A DNA stretch of 64,000 nucleotides from Corylus avellana (taxonomy: Eukaryota > Streptophyta > Magnoliopsida > Fagales > Betulaceae): the NCBI RefSeq assembly GCF_901000735.1, contig NC_081545.1:21724100-21788099 (forward strand), written 5' to 3'. Of the stretch, positions 59,601 to 64,000 are shown piece by piece (the first letter of the stretch is position 1; the number at the start of each line of letters is the position of its first letter). The position numbers were made by a program, and so were the translations under genes. A model generated the notes under the pieces. It saw nothing but the letters and a program-made list of their open reading frames with translations, had not been told where the DNA came from and did not search any database.

Positions 59601-62600
59601 ATTTTTTGCTTTTAAATTATCTCTTCATATGTAGTTATAGTGTTAGATTCTGGCTAGATTGCCTCATCAGGTTATGTTTTTGAAAGGAGGCAGTTCTTTT
59701 TGTGGGTTGCATCTCTCAATGGATAGGGAAAATTATTGTGTGAACATCTTACTTTTTTCCAATTCTCCAAAATCACCTGCTAGACTGGCCTCCGAGCTCG
59801 ATCAAGTTCTATGGCCTCATCTTTTTTCTTCTAAAAAGTTGTCATATATCTCTATCTCTTCCCCTTTCGCTGGTGCAAACACACACACACCCTAGGAGAG
59901 AATTGTGAATGGGAGGGAGTATTTGCTGAAAGTCAGAAACTAAAGAAACTAAGAGCGTTCTTTATACAAATGGATCAGAACTCTCTTTAACCATGAACAT
60001 GCTGCTCCAGCATTGGTAGAGACTTCCGTCTATCCAATATTCATCCAATATTCATTTATGTATTTATTATGATTAGGGATTTCTAAGATATGTGTAGAAT
60101 TTTCACTTGATTCCCCCCCTCCCTTTTGCTAGTTTGTTCAAGCATTGATTCATTTGTCACTATTACACTATTCATTTGTTTCATCATTAAATATCTTTCT
60201 CATTGTTACACTTTCAGGTGTCCTCATCGTTTCAAGAGTGGTTGGACCCCTCGTTTCAGTTGAATGTTCCTTTGGTCGATGTTGATAAGGTATGTTGGTT
60301 CTTTTGTTGGTAGGAACTGGTTCTCCTTTGCCATTAATATTTTGTATCTATGTCATATAGATGATTTGAAATGCTTATTCGATATGATCGGAGTGGTGGT
60401 ATCAAGTTCAATGGCTTGTATGAGAATGTACAGATTTTTTTAGAATTCTTTTATTTGATGGAAAATGCAAGATTTTGGAATTATTTGGGTTCTGTTGTCT
60501 GACATGAAATAAAGTTTTTGAACTTGACCACATGATACCCTTATTCATGGACATGTTTGTGTATCTGTTGTGAAAAGTAAAATATTGAAAATAATGAAAG
60601 AAATTTATAAACAGTACTACCTGTGATGCATCTTGTAAGTTATGTATCTAGAATAACGTTTTTTTGTTTTGTTTTTTTTTTTTTGGGTTAAGTAATGTTG
60701 TATATATCAAAAAGCGTAGAGTAGCACAACCCTAATACACAGGAAGTATATAAGAAAATGGCTAAGTAGAAGAAGAAAAGAAAACGAGAAAGTCAGAAAA
60801 GCTAATCACTAAAGGAGCTAAGTAAATAGAGAAAAATGTACTGGTTTGAAATTTCAGTTATTAACCTGCAACCATTGTCCGTATATGCTATGATTGAGCT
60901 TAGTTGCTTATCCAAATAAAAGCAATTTAGGTTTCCTTTAGAGTGTTTTTGACGTGATTGTGATTGTGTTTCGCAGCTGCCCAGCACTCAAGATTTTTAG
61001 TAGTGTTGAGCAAGGGGAAAATGTAGAAGTATAATATGATACTGATTGTGATGTAGGATACTGTCTGCAAGTATGCAATATATACTCTTCTTTTCTCAGT
61101 CTCTCACAACTTCGAAATTGCGTAGCTTTAATATATATTATTAATCCAATAAATACTGATGAAAACATACTTGACATCATATTAGTCTCAATTGGTACTA
61201 AAATAAGCACTTATGAGTTGCAATTATTAACACATAAACTATCTGTAACTTAGCTGAGATAAAATGGGTATGGTACTTATATTACCGTTTGGATACCTTA
61301 GAAGGAATTTGCCTTTTTTTTTTTTTTCTTCTTTCCCTTGGTTTTTTTTCTCTTCTCCTTTGTTGCTAGTTGATAAGATTTTGATTCTTTAATCTTCTTC
61401 CTCTTCAGGTTCGTTGTATAATAAGGAATATAGTTAGAGACTGGGCAGCAGAGGTACTGCTTGATTTCTTGTCAATTTCTAAGTTCAACATTATCATCAA
61501 AGAATTTTGGTCCAACGTCTTTCGGTTCCTTCCTTACTTATTTTTATTACAGGGAAAGAAAGAACGTGATCAGTGCTACAAGCCTATTCTTGAAGAGCTC
61601 GATGCCCTCTTCCCTAATCGTGAAAAGGACAGGTAACTAAACTTCCTCTTGTTTATTTGGTTACACTCAAAGTAATCCTCTACCACATTTGCATCTTGTC
61701 TCGATCATTCTAATGATCGAATTGTCATTGCTGATCGGGTGGGAGTTGTGTTTTATTCAAGCAATGTACTTTGTTCTAAAAATAAAAGTTGAACAGCCCT
61801 CCTTCCTGTTTGGTTCCTGGTGCTGGACTTGGCCGGCTGGCTTTGGAGATTTCATGCCTCGGTATGTATTTCACCGAAGATGGTTGCAATTCTGGTTTCA
61901 CATGTCTGCTTACTCACTGCCTGATATTCTCATATCATGAAACAGGTTTTATATGCCAGGGAAATGAGTTCTCATACTACATGATGATATGCTCAAGTTT
62001 TATTCTTAATCAGTAAGAATTCATGAAAACTTCTTTCTAGTCTTGATCTTATGCATCTTCCAACCATGATGGGAGGTTATATCCTATAACTAGAGATAGA
62101 TCATTCTGACACCTTTTTCTTTTCCTCCTCTCTTTTTCACTTTCTGTATTAAACCTTTTCAAATGGGTTTGGTTGGTTTGTTAGAACACAAACTGCTGGA
62201 GAGTGGACGATATATCCGTGGATTCACAGTAATTGCAATTCACTTTCAGATGGTGACCAACTTCGTCCTGTTTCAATACCAGATATTCATCCGGCTAGGT
62301 ATCCATACTGCTTTTTACGTTATTTTGTCTTTCTGTTGTTTCTCCTTTCAAAAGCTTTTCAACTTGTAATATTTTTTATTATCTTTGAACATCATCCTGA
62401 TTTTTCCCCATAATATGATCTTTTTGGAGGCAAACTTTGCTCAACTAAAAGCGAGTTTCCCATTTCAGTAGTAATTATCTATGAGACAAAAAGTTGGAAA
62501 CCTATGGTCTATAACACAAAAGAAAGTTAAAATAGATATTCTCAATGATCTTCATATTATTATATTTGTAGCTTCACAATGTTAGGCATTTTTTCTTGTA

Positions 62601-63963
62601 AATGTTTTCCAACTTCCTGCATTTGTGGTGCCTCATATTGGTGATTGTGGAGGCCCAGTTCTTCAATCAATATCTCATAATCCATTCTAGTGGTGGGTTG
62701 GGGTTTTGCTGGTACCCCTATCATAATTAATGACTTGTCCCCCCTTTAACGTGGATGCTCAGTTTGAGCTGTGACTTTGAGATTGGAATATTAGCTGTTT
62801 CTCTTTCTCTTACTTGTAGTTAATGCAAAATAGCGCATGTATTAGAGAAACTCAAGTTAGACCTTCATATTGAGGTTGATTGTGACGGAGATAACATACT
62901 GAGGTTGATTGTCATTTTATTTGAGATAAGATACTTGGTGGAGATACATCTGCACCATTTGTGAAGTCTAGAGACCAGTTAGTTGACGTGTTTACAAAGT
63001 TCTTGTGTCAAAAGCGGTTAGAGTTTATTTGTTTCTAGCTTATATGATATAGTTGTTCTAGCTTGAGGGGGAGTGTTAAAAGAGTTTGCTAGGGTTACAA
63101 GAATATGTTGGTGGCAGTGATTTGTTACAGGGGTATTTGGTCATTGTATTGAATTTGACAATATGTATATTGTGAGGTGAGAGAGGCTATGTATGAGTGT
63201 AAAGCCTCCTCTTTCTCTATTTTCTTCCAGTGCCTTAGATCTAAATGCTGTGATTAATAATTGAAAGTGGAAAGTCTAACTCGCTTATAAAATGTTCTTT
63301 ATTCTAAACTAGATATAGGCACAACTGTTAATGAGAATCTTGTTTACTTTTTTTTATTGAAAATGATGAAATTAGTTTAAGTAAATGTTTATACTTTGGA
63401 AAGTAAACATTTATTTTGGGACGTCCTCAAAAGGAAAGCAAGACATTAAAATTTGGATGGAAGGAGTAAAAAATTAGAGTTACTGGTAATAGTATGTGGT
63501 TTGCTTTGTAGAAGCACTATAGTATCAATAGATCTCCATATTACCCCTAGTAGCAAAACTTGTGCACCATTTCTAGTATGATTCATACAATTGTAAAATG
63601 ATGTGAACACTTTTCACAAATTTCTCCTTCATAATACAAAGGAATTGTGTGCTCAATTTGTTTATGTTCAAACAATATTCTCTTGTACCAAAGTATTATT
63701 TGTTTCTATGATTTTTACACATTTGTTTTTAAATTTCTTTGATGATGCTTCTTTTATTTGTTTTCGAATGATGCTTCTTCCCCCCATGAGAATAGAATGG
63801 AGGGTGTGGTCATGGGTGTAAGCCCCACTATGTGTGTAACTTACTCATAAAAAAACATAATAATGATCTTTAACTTTCCTTCCAAGCAGTGCAGGAATTA
63901 CTGAAGGCTTTTCCATGTGTGGCGGCGACTTTGTTGAAGTTTATAGCGATCCGAGTCAAGTAG
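23569..63963 (+). CDS. N2227-like / carnosine N-methyltransferase-type enzyme, 5' 13 exons, continues off window
   Basis: Thirteen exons join in frame into 394 codons: 23569-23681, 28599-28671, 49557-49600, 58411-58453, 58938-59156, 59274-59447, 60218-60289, 61409-61453, 61553-61632, 61797-61861, 61946-62012, 62185-62298, 63890-63963. All introns are GT-AG. The product starts [16 protein letters not shown] and runs through [32 protein letters not shown] and [20 protein letters not shown]. It carries the SAM-binding motif I ([15 protein letters not shown]), then [35 protein letters not shown] and [13 protein letters not shown], all hallmarks of the N2227 family. Human and yeast members methylate carnosine. 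Plants lack carnosine, so the substrate here is unknown; histidine in proteins is one possibility. About 80-90 C-terminal residues should lie beyond the window. Introns 2 and 3 are extremely large. Confidence 0.92.
25390..25631. mobile_element. Truncated copy of the Harbinger-like MITE
   Basis: The end CCAAACGGGCCC|TTA and the preceding AATGGAATAGCC, AATAACTATTTTGTTCC and CACCAAACTAAGGAAT match, in inverse orientation, the left part of the element at 29157-29789. The GC-rich stretch 25395-25460 corresponds to its core. The opposite terminus is missing. Confidence 0.6.
25650..26400 (-). pseudogene. LINE ORF1 relic (DUF4283-type domain)
   Basis: On the minus strand a worn frame reads [20 protein letters not shown], then [20 protein letters not shown], then [12 protein letters not shown]. 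After a frameshift it gives [14 protein letters not shown] and [10 protein letters not shown]. The order and the FARICIEI box are hallmarks of the DUF4283 domain found in plant LINE ORF1 and related zinc-knuckle proteins. Several stops are present. It lies in intron 1 of the methyltransferase, antisense to it. Confidence 0.68.
26825..27240 (-). mobile_element. TRIM-like element (two short LTRs, no coding)
   Basis: Two direct repeats of about 160 bp start at 26825 (xGTAACACCCTGCT) and 27083 (TGTAATACCCCGCT). They share GATATTGT(T/C)CACTTTG, GTTTTGTTATTGGG, GAGAGAGCATGCTCTATATAA and CCTTTCTCACA. Between them are only about 90 bases, including, on the minus strand right after the right-hand repeat, TGGTATCAGAGA, a tRNA-Met primer site. 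Two tiny LTRs plus a primer site and no genes define a TRIM. The TATA-like word lies on the plus strand, so it may not be the element's own promoter. Confidence 0.72.
27280..28080 (-). pseudogene. Unidentified degenerate coding-like segment in intron 1
   Basis: One minus-strand frame stays coding-like from about 28080 to 27440 with only two stops. It includes [47 protein letters not shown], then [20 protein letters not shown] and [16 protein letters not shown] do not recognise the family. It could be a captured gene fragment or processed pseudogene. Lack of a clear homologue keeps the confidence low. Confidence 0.3.
28599..28671 (+). CDS. Methyltransferase exon 2
   Basis: It encodes [20 protein letters not shown] then PTHK. 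The acceptor is CTCACAG|C and the donor AAG|GTAGTT. Intron 1 before it is about 4.9 kb and holds a LINE ORF1 relic and a TRIM-like element. Confidence 0.92.
29157..29789. mobile_element. PIF/Harbinger-like MITE, TAA TSD
   Basis: It begins GGCCCTGTTTGGTTTGCGGA and ends with the inverse of GGGCCCGTTTGGTTTACGGA, flanked by TAA on both sides (29154-29156 and 29790-29792). A 3-bp TAA TSD is diagnostic of PIF/Harbinger elements. It is 633 bp, with subterminal GGAATAxTATTCC words and a GC-rich core (29370-29600) of repeated GGCCACC palindromes. It has no transposase. Confidence 0.82.
29965..30510 (+). pseudogene. LINE A1 ORF1 C-terminal part
   Basis: 181 residues are open to the TGA at 30508. The end contains the module [20 protein letters not shown] also seen in A2 and D, then a basic [12 protein letters not shown] tail. 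The N-terminal DUF4283/zinc-knuckle half is missing. The stop overlaps the ORF2 ATG as ATGA. Confidence 0.85.
30507..34132 (+). pseudogene. LINE A1 ORF2 (endonuclease-RT), inactivated
   Basis: It starts [14 protein letters not shown], then the endonuclease ([30 protein letters not shown]). A 16-base deletion near 31889, compared with A2, shifts the frame just after GADGFS. RT resumes in frame 2: [30 protein letters not shown], and a catalytic box FVDD where A2 has FADD. A TAA at 33251 (CAA in A2) and a TGA at 34073 (TGG in A2) precede the real stop at 34130. The C-terminus holds zf-RVT ([19 protein letters not shown]) and [14 protein letters not shown]. Confidence 0.93.
34340..36505 (+). mobile_element. 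LINE B, older lineage, RT region
   Basis: Worn frames read [59 protein letters not shown], then [39 protein letters not shown] and [12 protein letters not shown]. This is an L1-like lineage distinct from A/C/D. It has many stops and is split by the insert at 35780-36317 (its frame resumes as AIKWK...WLELRRATP). It stops where minus-strand LINE G begins. Positions 39650-40047 may be its displaced 3' end. Confidence 0.8.
35780..36317 (+). mobile_element. Non-autonomous LINE derivative with 16-bp TSD
   Basis: The direct repeat GGAAAAGTGGAAGCCA flanks it exactly (35764-35779 and 36318-36333). Inside is an ORF1-end-like frame ([20 protein letters not shown], then [15 protein letters not shown]), then directly a LINE 3' tail (GTTGCGCCCTTTTGGG, poly-A of about 20). 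All of ORF2 is missing, so it must have been moved by another element's enzymes. It sits inside LINE B. Confidence 0.85.
36505..39650 (-). mobile_element. LINE G, decayed, minus strand, interrupted
   Basis: The 3' tail at 36510-36560 reads, on the minus strand, GTATGCTTAGGGGCGCCTACGC then TTTTTATAAAATTAA. Upstream along the element are [20 protein letters not shown] (RT box FAND for FADD, about 38040), [20 protein letters not shown] (about 38250), then beyond an interruption KHHRAM and [17 protein letters not shown] (39290) and an endonuclease trace near 39600. About 170 residues of RT are missing across the interruption. It is of the same lineage as LINE B. Confidence 0.75.
38310..38830. repeat. 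Probable LTR remnant interrupting LINE G
   Basis: The block begins TGTCACATCCCCCGGTC at the edge of the LINE frame. Near its end it contains GCTATGATACCA followed by AAGTTAAATTACC, which looks like the primer-site/LTR junction of a minus-strand Copia-like element. Coding frames of LINE G stop at one side and resume at the other. Confidence 0.5.
39650..40047 (+). mobile_element. LINE 3' end (probably the tail of LINE B)
   Basis: It encodes [14 protein letters not shown], the conserved C-terminal box of LINE ORF2. A T-rich 3' region follows and the tail GGATATAATACTTACCGTATAAAAAAAAGG. Orientation and lineage fit LINE B, from which it may have been separated by insertion of LINE G. Confidence 0.62.
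40378..40803 (+). pseudogene. LINE C ORF1 C-terminal part
   Basis: It encodes [20 protein letters not shown], then [12 protein letters not shown] and an RGNRKGRGH basic tail. The final TGA overlaps the ORF2 start in ATGA (40800-40803). The 5' part of ORF1 was lost on insertion. Confidence 0.85.
40800..42188 (+). pseudogene. LINE C ORF2, endonuclease half
   Basis: It starts [14 protein letters not shown]. The endonuclease motifs are intact: [36 protein letters not shown]. It then has the linker [20 protein letters not shown] and the RT start [12 protein letters not shown], where it is cut by insertion of A2. By chance the frame runs on into A2 ORF1, giving an artificial 788-codon open frame to 43166. 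Confidence 0.93.
42189..43166 (+). pseudogene. LINE A2 ORF1, C-terminal 325 residues
   Basis: Open throughout, read in frame with the interrupted LINE C ORF2. It has a 54-residue internal duplication (GQGKG...GS..ES.QR.PETQ..PEN at 42405 and 42567) and the module [20 protein letters not shown] near 42950. It ends LVDDEA with TAA at 43164, overlapping the ORF2 start by 11 bases. Confidence 0.88.
43156..46804 (+). pseudogene. LINE A2 ORF2, complete but for one 1-base insertion
   Basis: About 1,215 codons. It starts [14 protein letters not shown] (the second of two adjacent ATGs), with endonuclease motifs [30 protein letters not shown] and [11 protein letters not shown] runs from [11 protein letters not shown] through [14 protein letters not shown] to [14 protein letters not shown] and FADDTLIF, then zf-RVT ([19 protein letters not shown]) and [15 protein letters not shown]. 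Near 45053 one extra base, relative to A1, shifts the frame at SPEGF. Apart from that it has no stop, so it was probably active recently. Confidence 0.94.
46885..49080 (+). pseudogene. LINE C ORF2, RT and C-terminal half
   Basis: It resumes with MAFFQACW after the second ATGGCT. It carries RT motifs [62 protein letters not shown] and the catalytic box FADDTLIFC (47559-47580). A TGA at 47842 (from TGG) and a frameshift near 48690 break it. The end holds zf-RVT ([18 protein letters not shown]) and [10 protein letters not shown]. Confidence 0.93.
49557..49600 (+). CDS. Methyltransferase exon 3 (44 nt)
   Basis: It encodes [14 protein letters not shown] plus two bases. The acceptor is TTTGTAG|GC and the donor ATG|GTAAAT. 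It is isolated by 20,885 bases of intron upstream and 8,810 downstream. Confidence 0.88.
49770..50230. mobile_element. Mutator-like MITE with probable 9-bp TSD
   Basis: Inverted ends GGGTCAATTTCCTTTTTAGT and the complement of ACTAAAAAGGTAATTAACCC extend inward for about 60 bp. The flanks TAAATAGTC and TGAATAGTA agree at 7 of 9 positions, a worn 9-bp TSD. The core (49915-50080) repeats GGGGTGG...GGCCACCCC words. It lies 170 bases after exon 3 of the host gene. Confidence 0.78.
50231..51005. other. Intron 3 filler
   Basis: No coding or clear repeat. Positions 50690-50830 contain TTTGGTTCGGAGAATCT, GGGAATG and GGAATCTTGAG words that suggest another worn MITE end. A run of A's is at 50980. Confidence 0.4.
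51094..54748 (-). pseudogene. LINE D ORF2 (endonuclease-RT), broken
   Basis: The endonuclease (54748-53780) starts [14 protein letters not shown] and keeps [27 protein letters not shown] and SNHFP. Frameshifts follow, the first by a homopolymer near 53840. RT pieces are at 53685-53302 ([12 protein letters not shown]), 53217-52969 ([25 protein letters not shown]), 52962-52582 ([22 protein letters not shown]), 52609-52118 and 52059-51586. The zf-RVT end is at 51438-51094 ([29 protein letters not shown]). Confidence 0.92.
54745..56642 (-). pseudogene. LINE D ORF1
   Basis: It begins [16 protein letters not shown], then [12 protein letters not shown], a TAA, and [20 protein letters not shown] before a TGA. 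It resumes as [18 protein letters not shown] with a lysine-rich stretch, then [14 protein letters not shown]. After frameshifts near 55455 and 55250 it gives [36 protein letters not shown] and a [12 protein letters not shown] basic tail. The stop TGA overlaps the ORF2 start as ATGA (54748-54745). Confidence 0.85.
56646..57419. other. Intron 3 filler
   Basis: AT-rich, with A and T runs near 57110 and 57220. GGATTCCCAC and GGAATCC words at 57290-57390 face each other loosely and could be a MITE remnant. No coding. Confidence 0.4.
57420..57735 (+). repeat. Degenerate 41-bp tandem repeat
   Basis: Units beginning GATATTTC start at 57526, 57566, 57607 and 57648 (spacing 40, 41, 41), with weaker units before and after. 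Each continues with a T-rich stretch and ends near GCCGGTTGGT or GTTTGGT. A stray related unit lies near 57960. It is next to the Copia tail. Confidence 0.75.
58040..58311 (+). mobile_element. Copia 3' end and LTR
   Basis: A short RNase H-end-like stretch is followed by the polypurine tract GCTTGAGGGGGGAG at 58084-58097. An LTR follows that begins TGTTAGAAAG (58098) and ends CTTGACA (58311), 214 bp. The LTR has a TATATATA box near 58233. The rest of the element is absent. Confidence 0.75.
58411..58453 (+). CDS. Methyltransferase exon 4 (43 nt)
   Basis: One base completes the split codon (TGG, Trp), then [14 protein letters not shown]. The acceptor is TTTTGCAG|G and the donor CAG|GTCTGT. Confidence 0.88.
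58607..58836 (+). mobile_element. tRNA-derived SINE
   Basis: RNA polymerase III promoter boxes are visible: A box TGGCTCAGTGG (58617-58627) and B box GGTTTGAAACC (58669-58679), about 42 bases apart. The head GGGGTTGGCTCAGTGGTTGG is tRNA-like. The body ends in about 20 A's (58816-58835). GTTTTAT flanks both ends (58600-58606 and 58837-58843). It sits in intron 4, 102 bases before exon 5. Confidence 0.82.
58938..59156 (+). CDS. Methyltransferase exon 5
   Basis: 73 codons from [19 protein letters not shown] to SPNGANINE. It starts after TTGTCAG and ends before GTTTTT, phase 0 on both sides. This acidic, Cys/Ser-rich segment is probably a poorly conserved linker before the methyltransferase core. 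Confidence 0.9.
59274..59447 (+). CDS. Methyltransferase exon 6
   Basis: 58 codons from [17 protein letters not shown] to FSSKLSC. The acceptor after ACAACAG keeps phase 0; the earlier TAG at 59263 would bring a stop. The donor TGC|GTATGT is strong and avoids the TGA 14 codons later. Confidence 0.85.
60218..60289 (+). CDS. Methyltransferase exon 7
   Basis: 24 codons: [20 protein letters not shown] then DVDK. The acceptor is CTTTCAG and the donor AAG|GTATGT. This opens the N2227 domain proper. Confidence 0.92.
60665..60840 (-). mobile_element. LINE 3' tail, strongly truncated
   Basis: On the minus strand it reads AGCTCCTTTAGTGATTAGC, matching the end of A1/A2 ORF2. It then has TATACTTCCTGTGTATTAGG, GTTGTGCTACTCTACGC and a T/A tail. 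Only about 170 bp of the LINE 3' end are left, as in abortive target-primed insertion. It is in intron 7. Confidence 0.72.
61409..61453 (+). CDS. Methyltransferase exon 8
   Basis: 15 codons, [15 protein letters not shown], between CTCTTCAG and GTACTG. It is phase 0 on both sides and highly characteristic of the family. Confidence 0.92.
61553..61632 (+). CDS. Methyltransferase exon 9
   Basis: It encodes [20 protein letters not shown] then PNREKDR plus AG. The acceptor is TATTACAG. Intron 8 is only 99 bases. Confidence 0.92.
61797..61861 (+). CDS. Methyltransferase exon 10 (SAM motif I)
   Basis: After the split Ser codon it encodes [21 protein letters not shown] plus one base. PGAGLG is the glycine-rich SAM-binding loop. 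The donor is CG|GTATGT and the acceptor TGAACAG. Confidence 0.94.
61946..62012 (+). CDS. Methyltransferase exon 11
   Basis: After the split Gly codon it encodes [20 protein letters not shown] then N, plus CA. The donor CA|GTAAGA is near perfect. Intron 10 is 84 bases. Confidence 0.93.
62185..62298 (+). CDS. Methyltransferase exon 12
   Basis: After a split Gln codon it encodes [20 protein letters not shown], then [17 protein letters not shown] plus AG. The acceptor is GTTAG and the donor AG|GTATCC. Confidence 0.93.
62930..63260 (+). mobile_element. Copia 3' end and partial LTR
   Basis: A worn RNase H C-terminus ([20 protein letters not shown]) is followed by the polypurine tract GCTTGAGGGGGAG and an LTR start TGTTAAAAG at 63074. 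The LTR end is not clear. It is in intron 12 and resembles the tail at 58040-58311 but is a different copy. Confidence 0.72.
63890..63963 (+). CDS. Methyltransferase exon 13
   Basis: After a split Ser codon it encodes [20 protein letters not shown] then PSQV plus one base. The donor G|GTAAAG at 63964 avoids an in-frame TAG four codons on. The remaining exons lie past the window. Confidence 0.88.
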
Positions 63964-64000
63964 GTAAAGAATAGTATGACTTCTTATTATCTCTTTGTTT

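Noticed and set aside
63780..63860. LINE or SINE tail (TGTAACTTACTCATAAAAAAAC)
   Set aside because: Suggestive of a retroposon end, but too short and without boxes or TSD to call.
1..64000. CRISPR array, bacterial operon or organelle DNA insert
   Set aside because: Repeats are transposon-derived, genes are spliced or plant nuclear families, and no organelle genes were recognised.

Overview
The window is nuclear DNA of a flowering plant, most likely a woody eudicot. The evidence is GT-AG introns, one intronless GRAS gene, one PLS-type PPR gene and dense plant retrotransposons. A Fagales-like tree is my guess from the GGGGTGGC...GCCACCCC-cored MITEs; the sequence does not prove it.

Layout. 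Positions 1-2806 hold the 5' part of a Copia LTR retrotransposon on the minus strand, carrying one stop codon. A Mutator-like MITE with a perfect 9-bp target-site duplication (TSD) follows at 2952-3379, and a Copia 3' end lies near 4250-4640. Positions 6840-12341 hold two broken copies of one Athila/Tat-type Gypsy family in opposite orientation. The first host gene is an E-class PPR protein (13764-16010, +). A decayed LINE interrupted by a MITE follows. The second host gene is a SCARECROW-LIKE 23-type GRAS regulator (20772-22085, -). About 1.5 kb away and divergent from it starts the third host gene, an N2227/carnosine N-methyltransferase-like enzyme. Its first 13 coding exons run from 23569 to 63963 and it continues beyond the window.

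The methyltransferase gene dominates the window. Only 1,183 nt of coding exon (394 codons) are spread over 40.4 kb, so about 97% is intron. Intron 2 is about 20.9 kb and intron 3 about 8.8 kb, and they flank two tiny exons of 44 and 43 nt. The introns contain LINEs of at least two L1-like lineages, a TRIM-like element, a Harbinger-like MITE, a tRNA-derived SINE, Copia tails and a 41-bp tandem repeat. The insertion order in intron 2 can be read from TSDs. LINE C (40364-49190) has a perfect 16-bp TSD and is itself split by a younger, almost intact LINE (A2, 42189-46884) with an ATGGCT TSD in its RT domain. A 538-bp non-autonomous LINE derivative (35780-36317) with a 16-bp TSD sits inside an older LINE.

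The three host genes show no shared pathway. The SCL23/methyltransferase pair shares an intergenic region in which a promoter-like segment is tandemly duplicated. I found no rRNA, CRISPR or confident tRNA gene, and no clearly new molecular system. The most interesting items are the nested LINEs, the ATGA ORF1/ORF2 overlap, the conserved ORF1 C-terminal module, the GC-rich core shared by different MITE families, and the extreme intron expansion.
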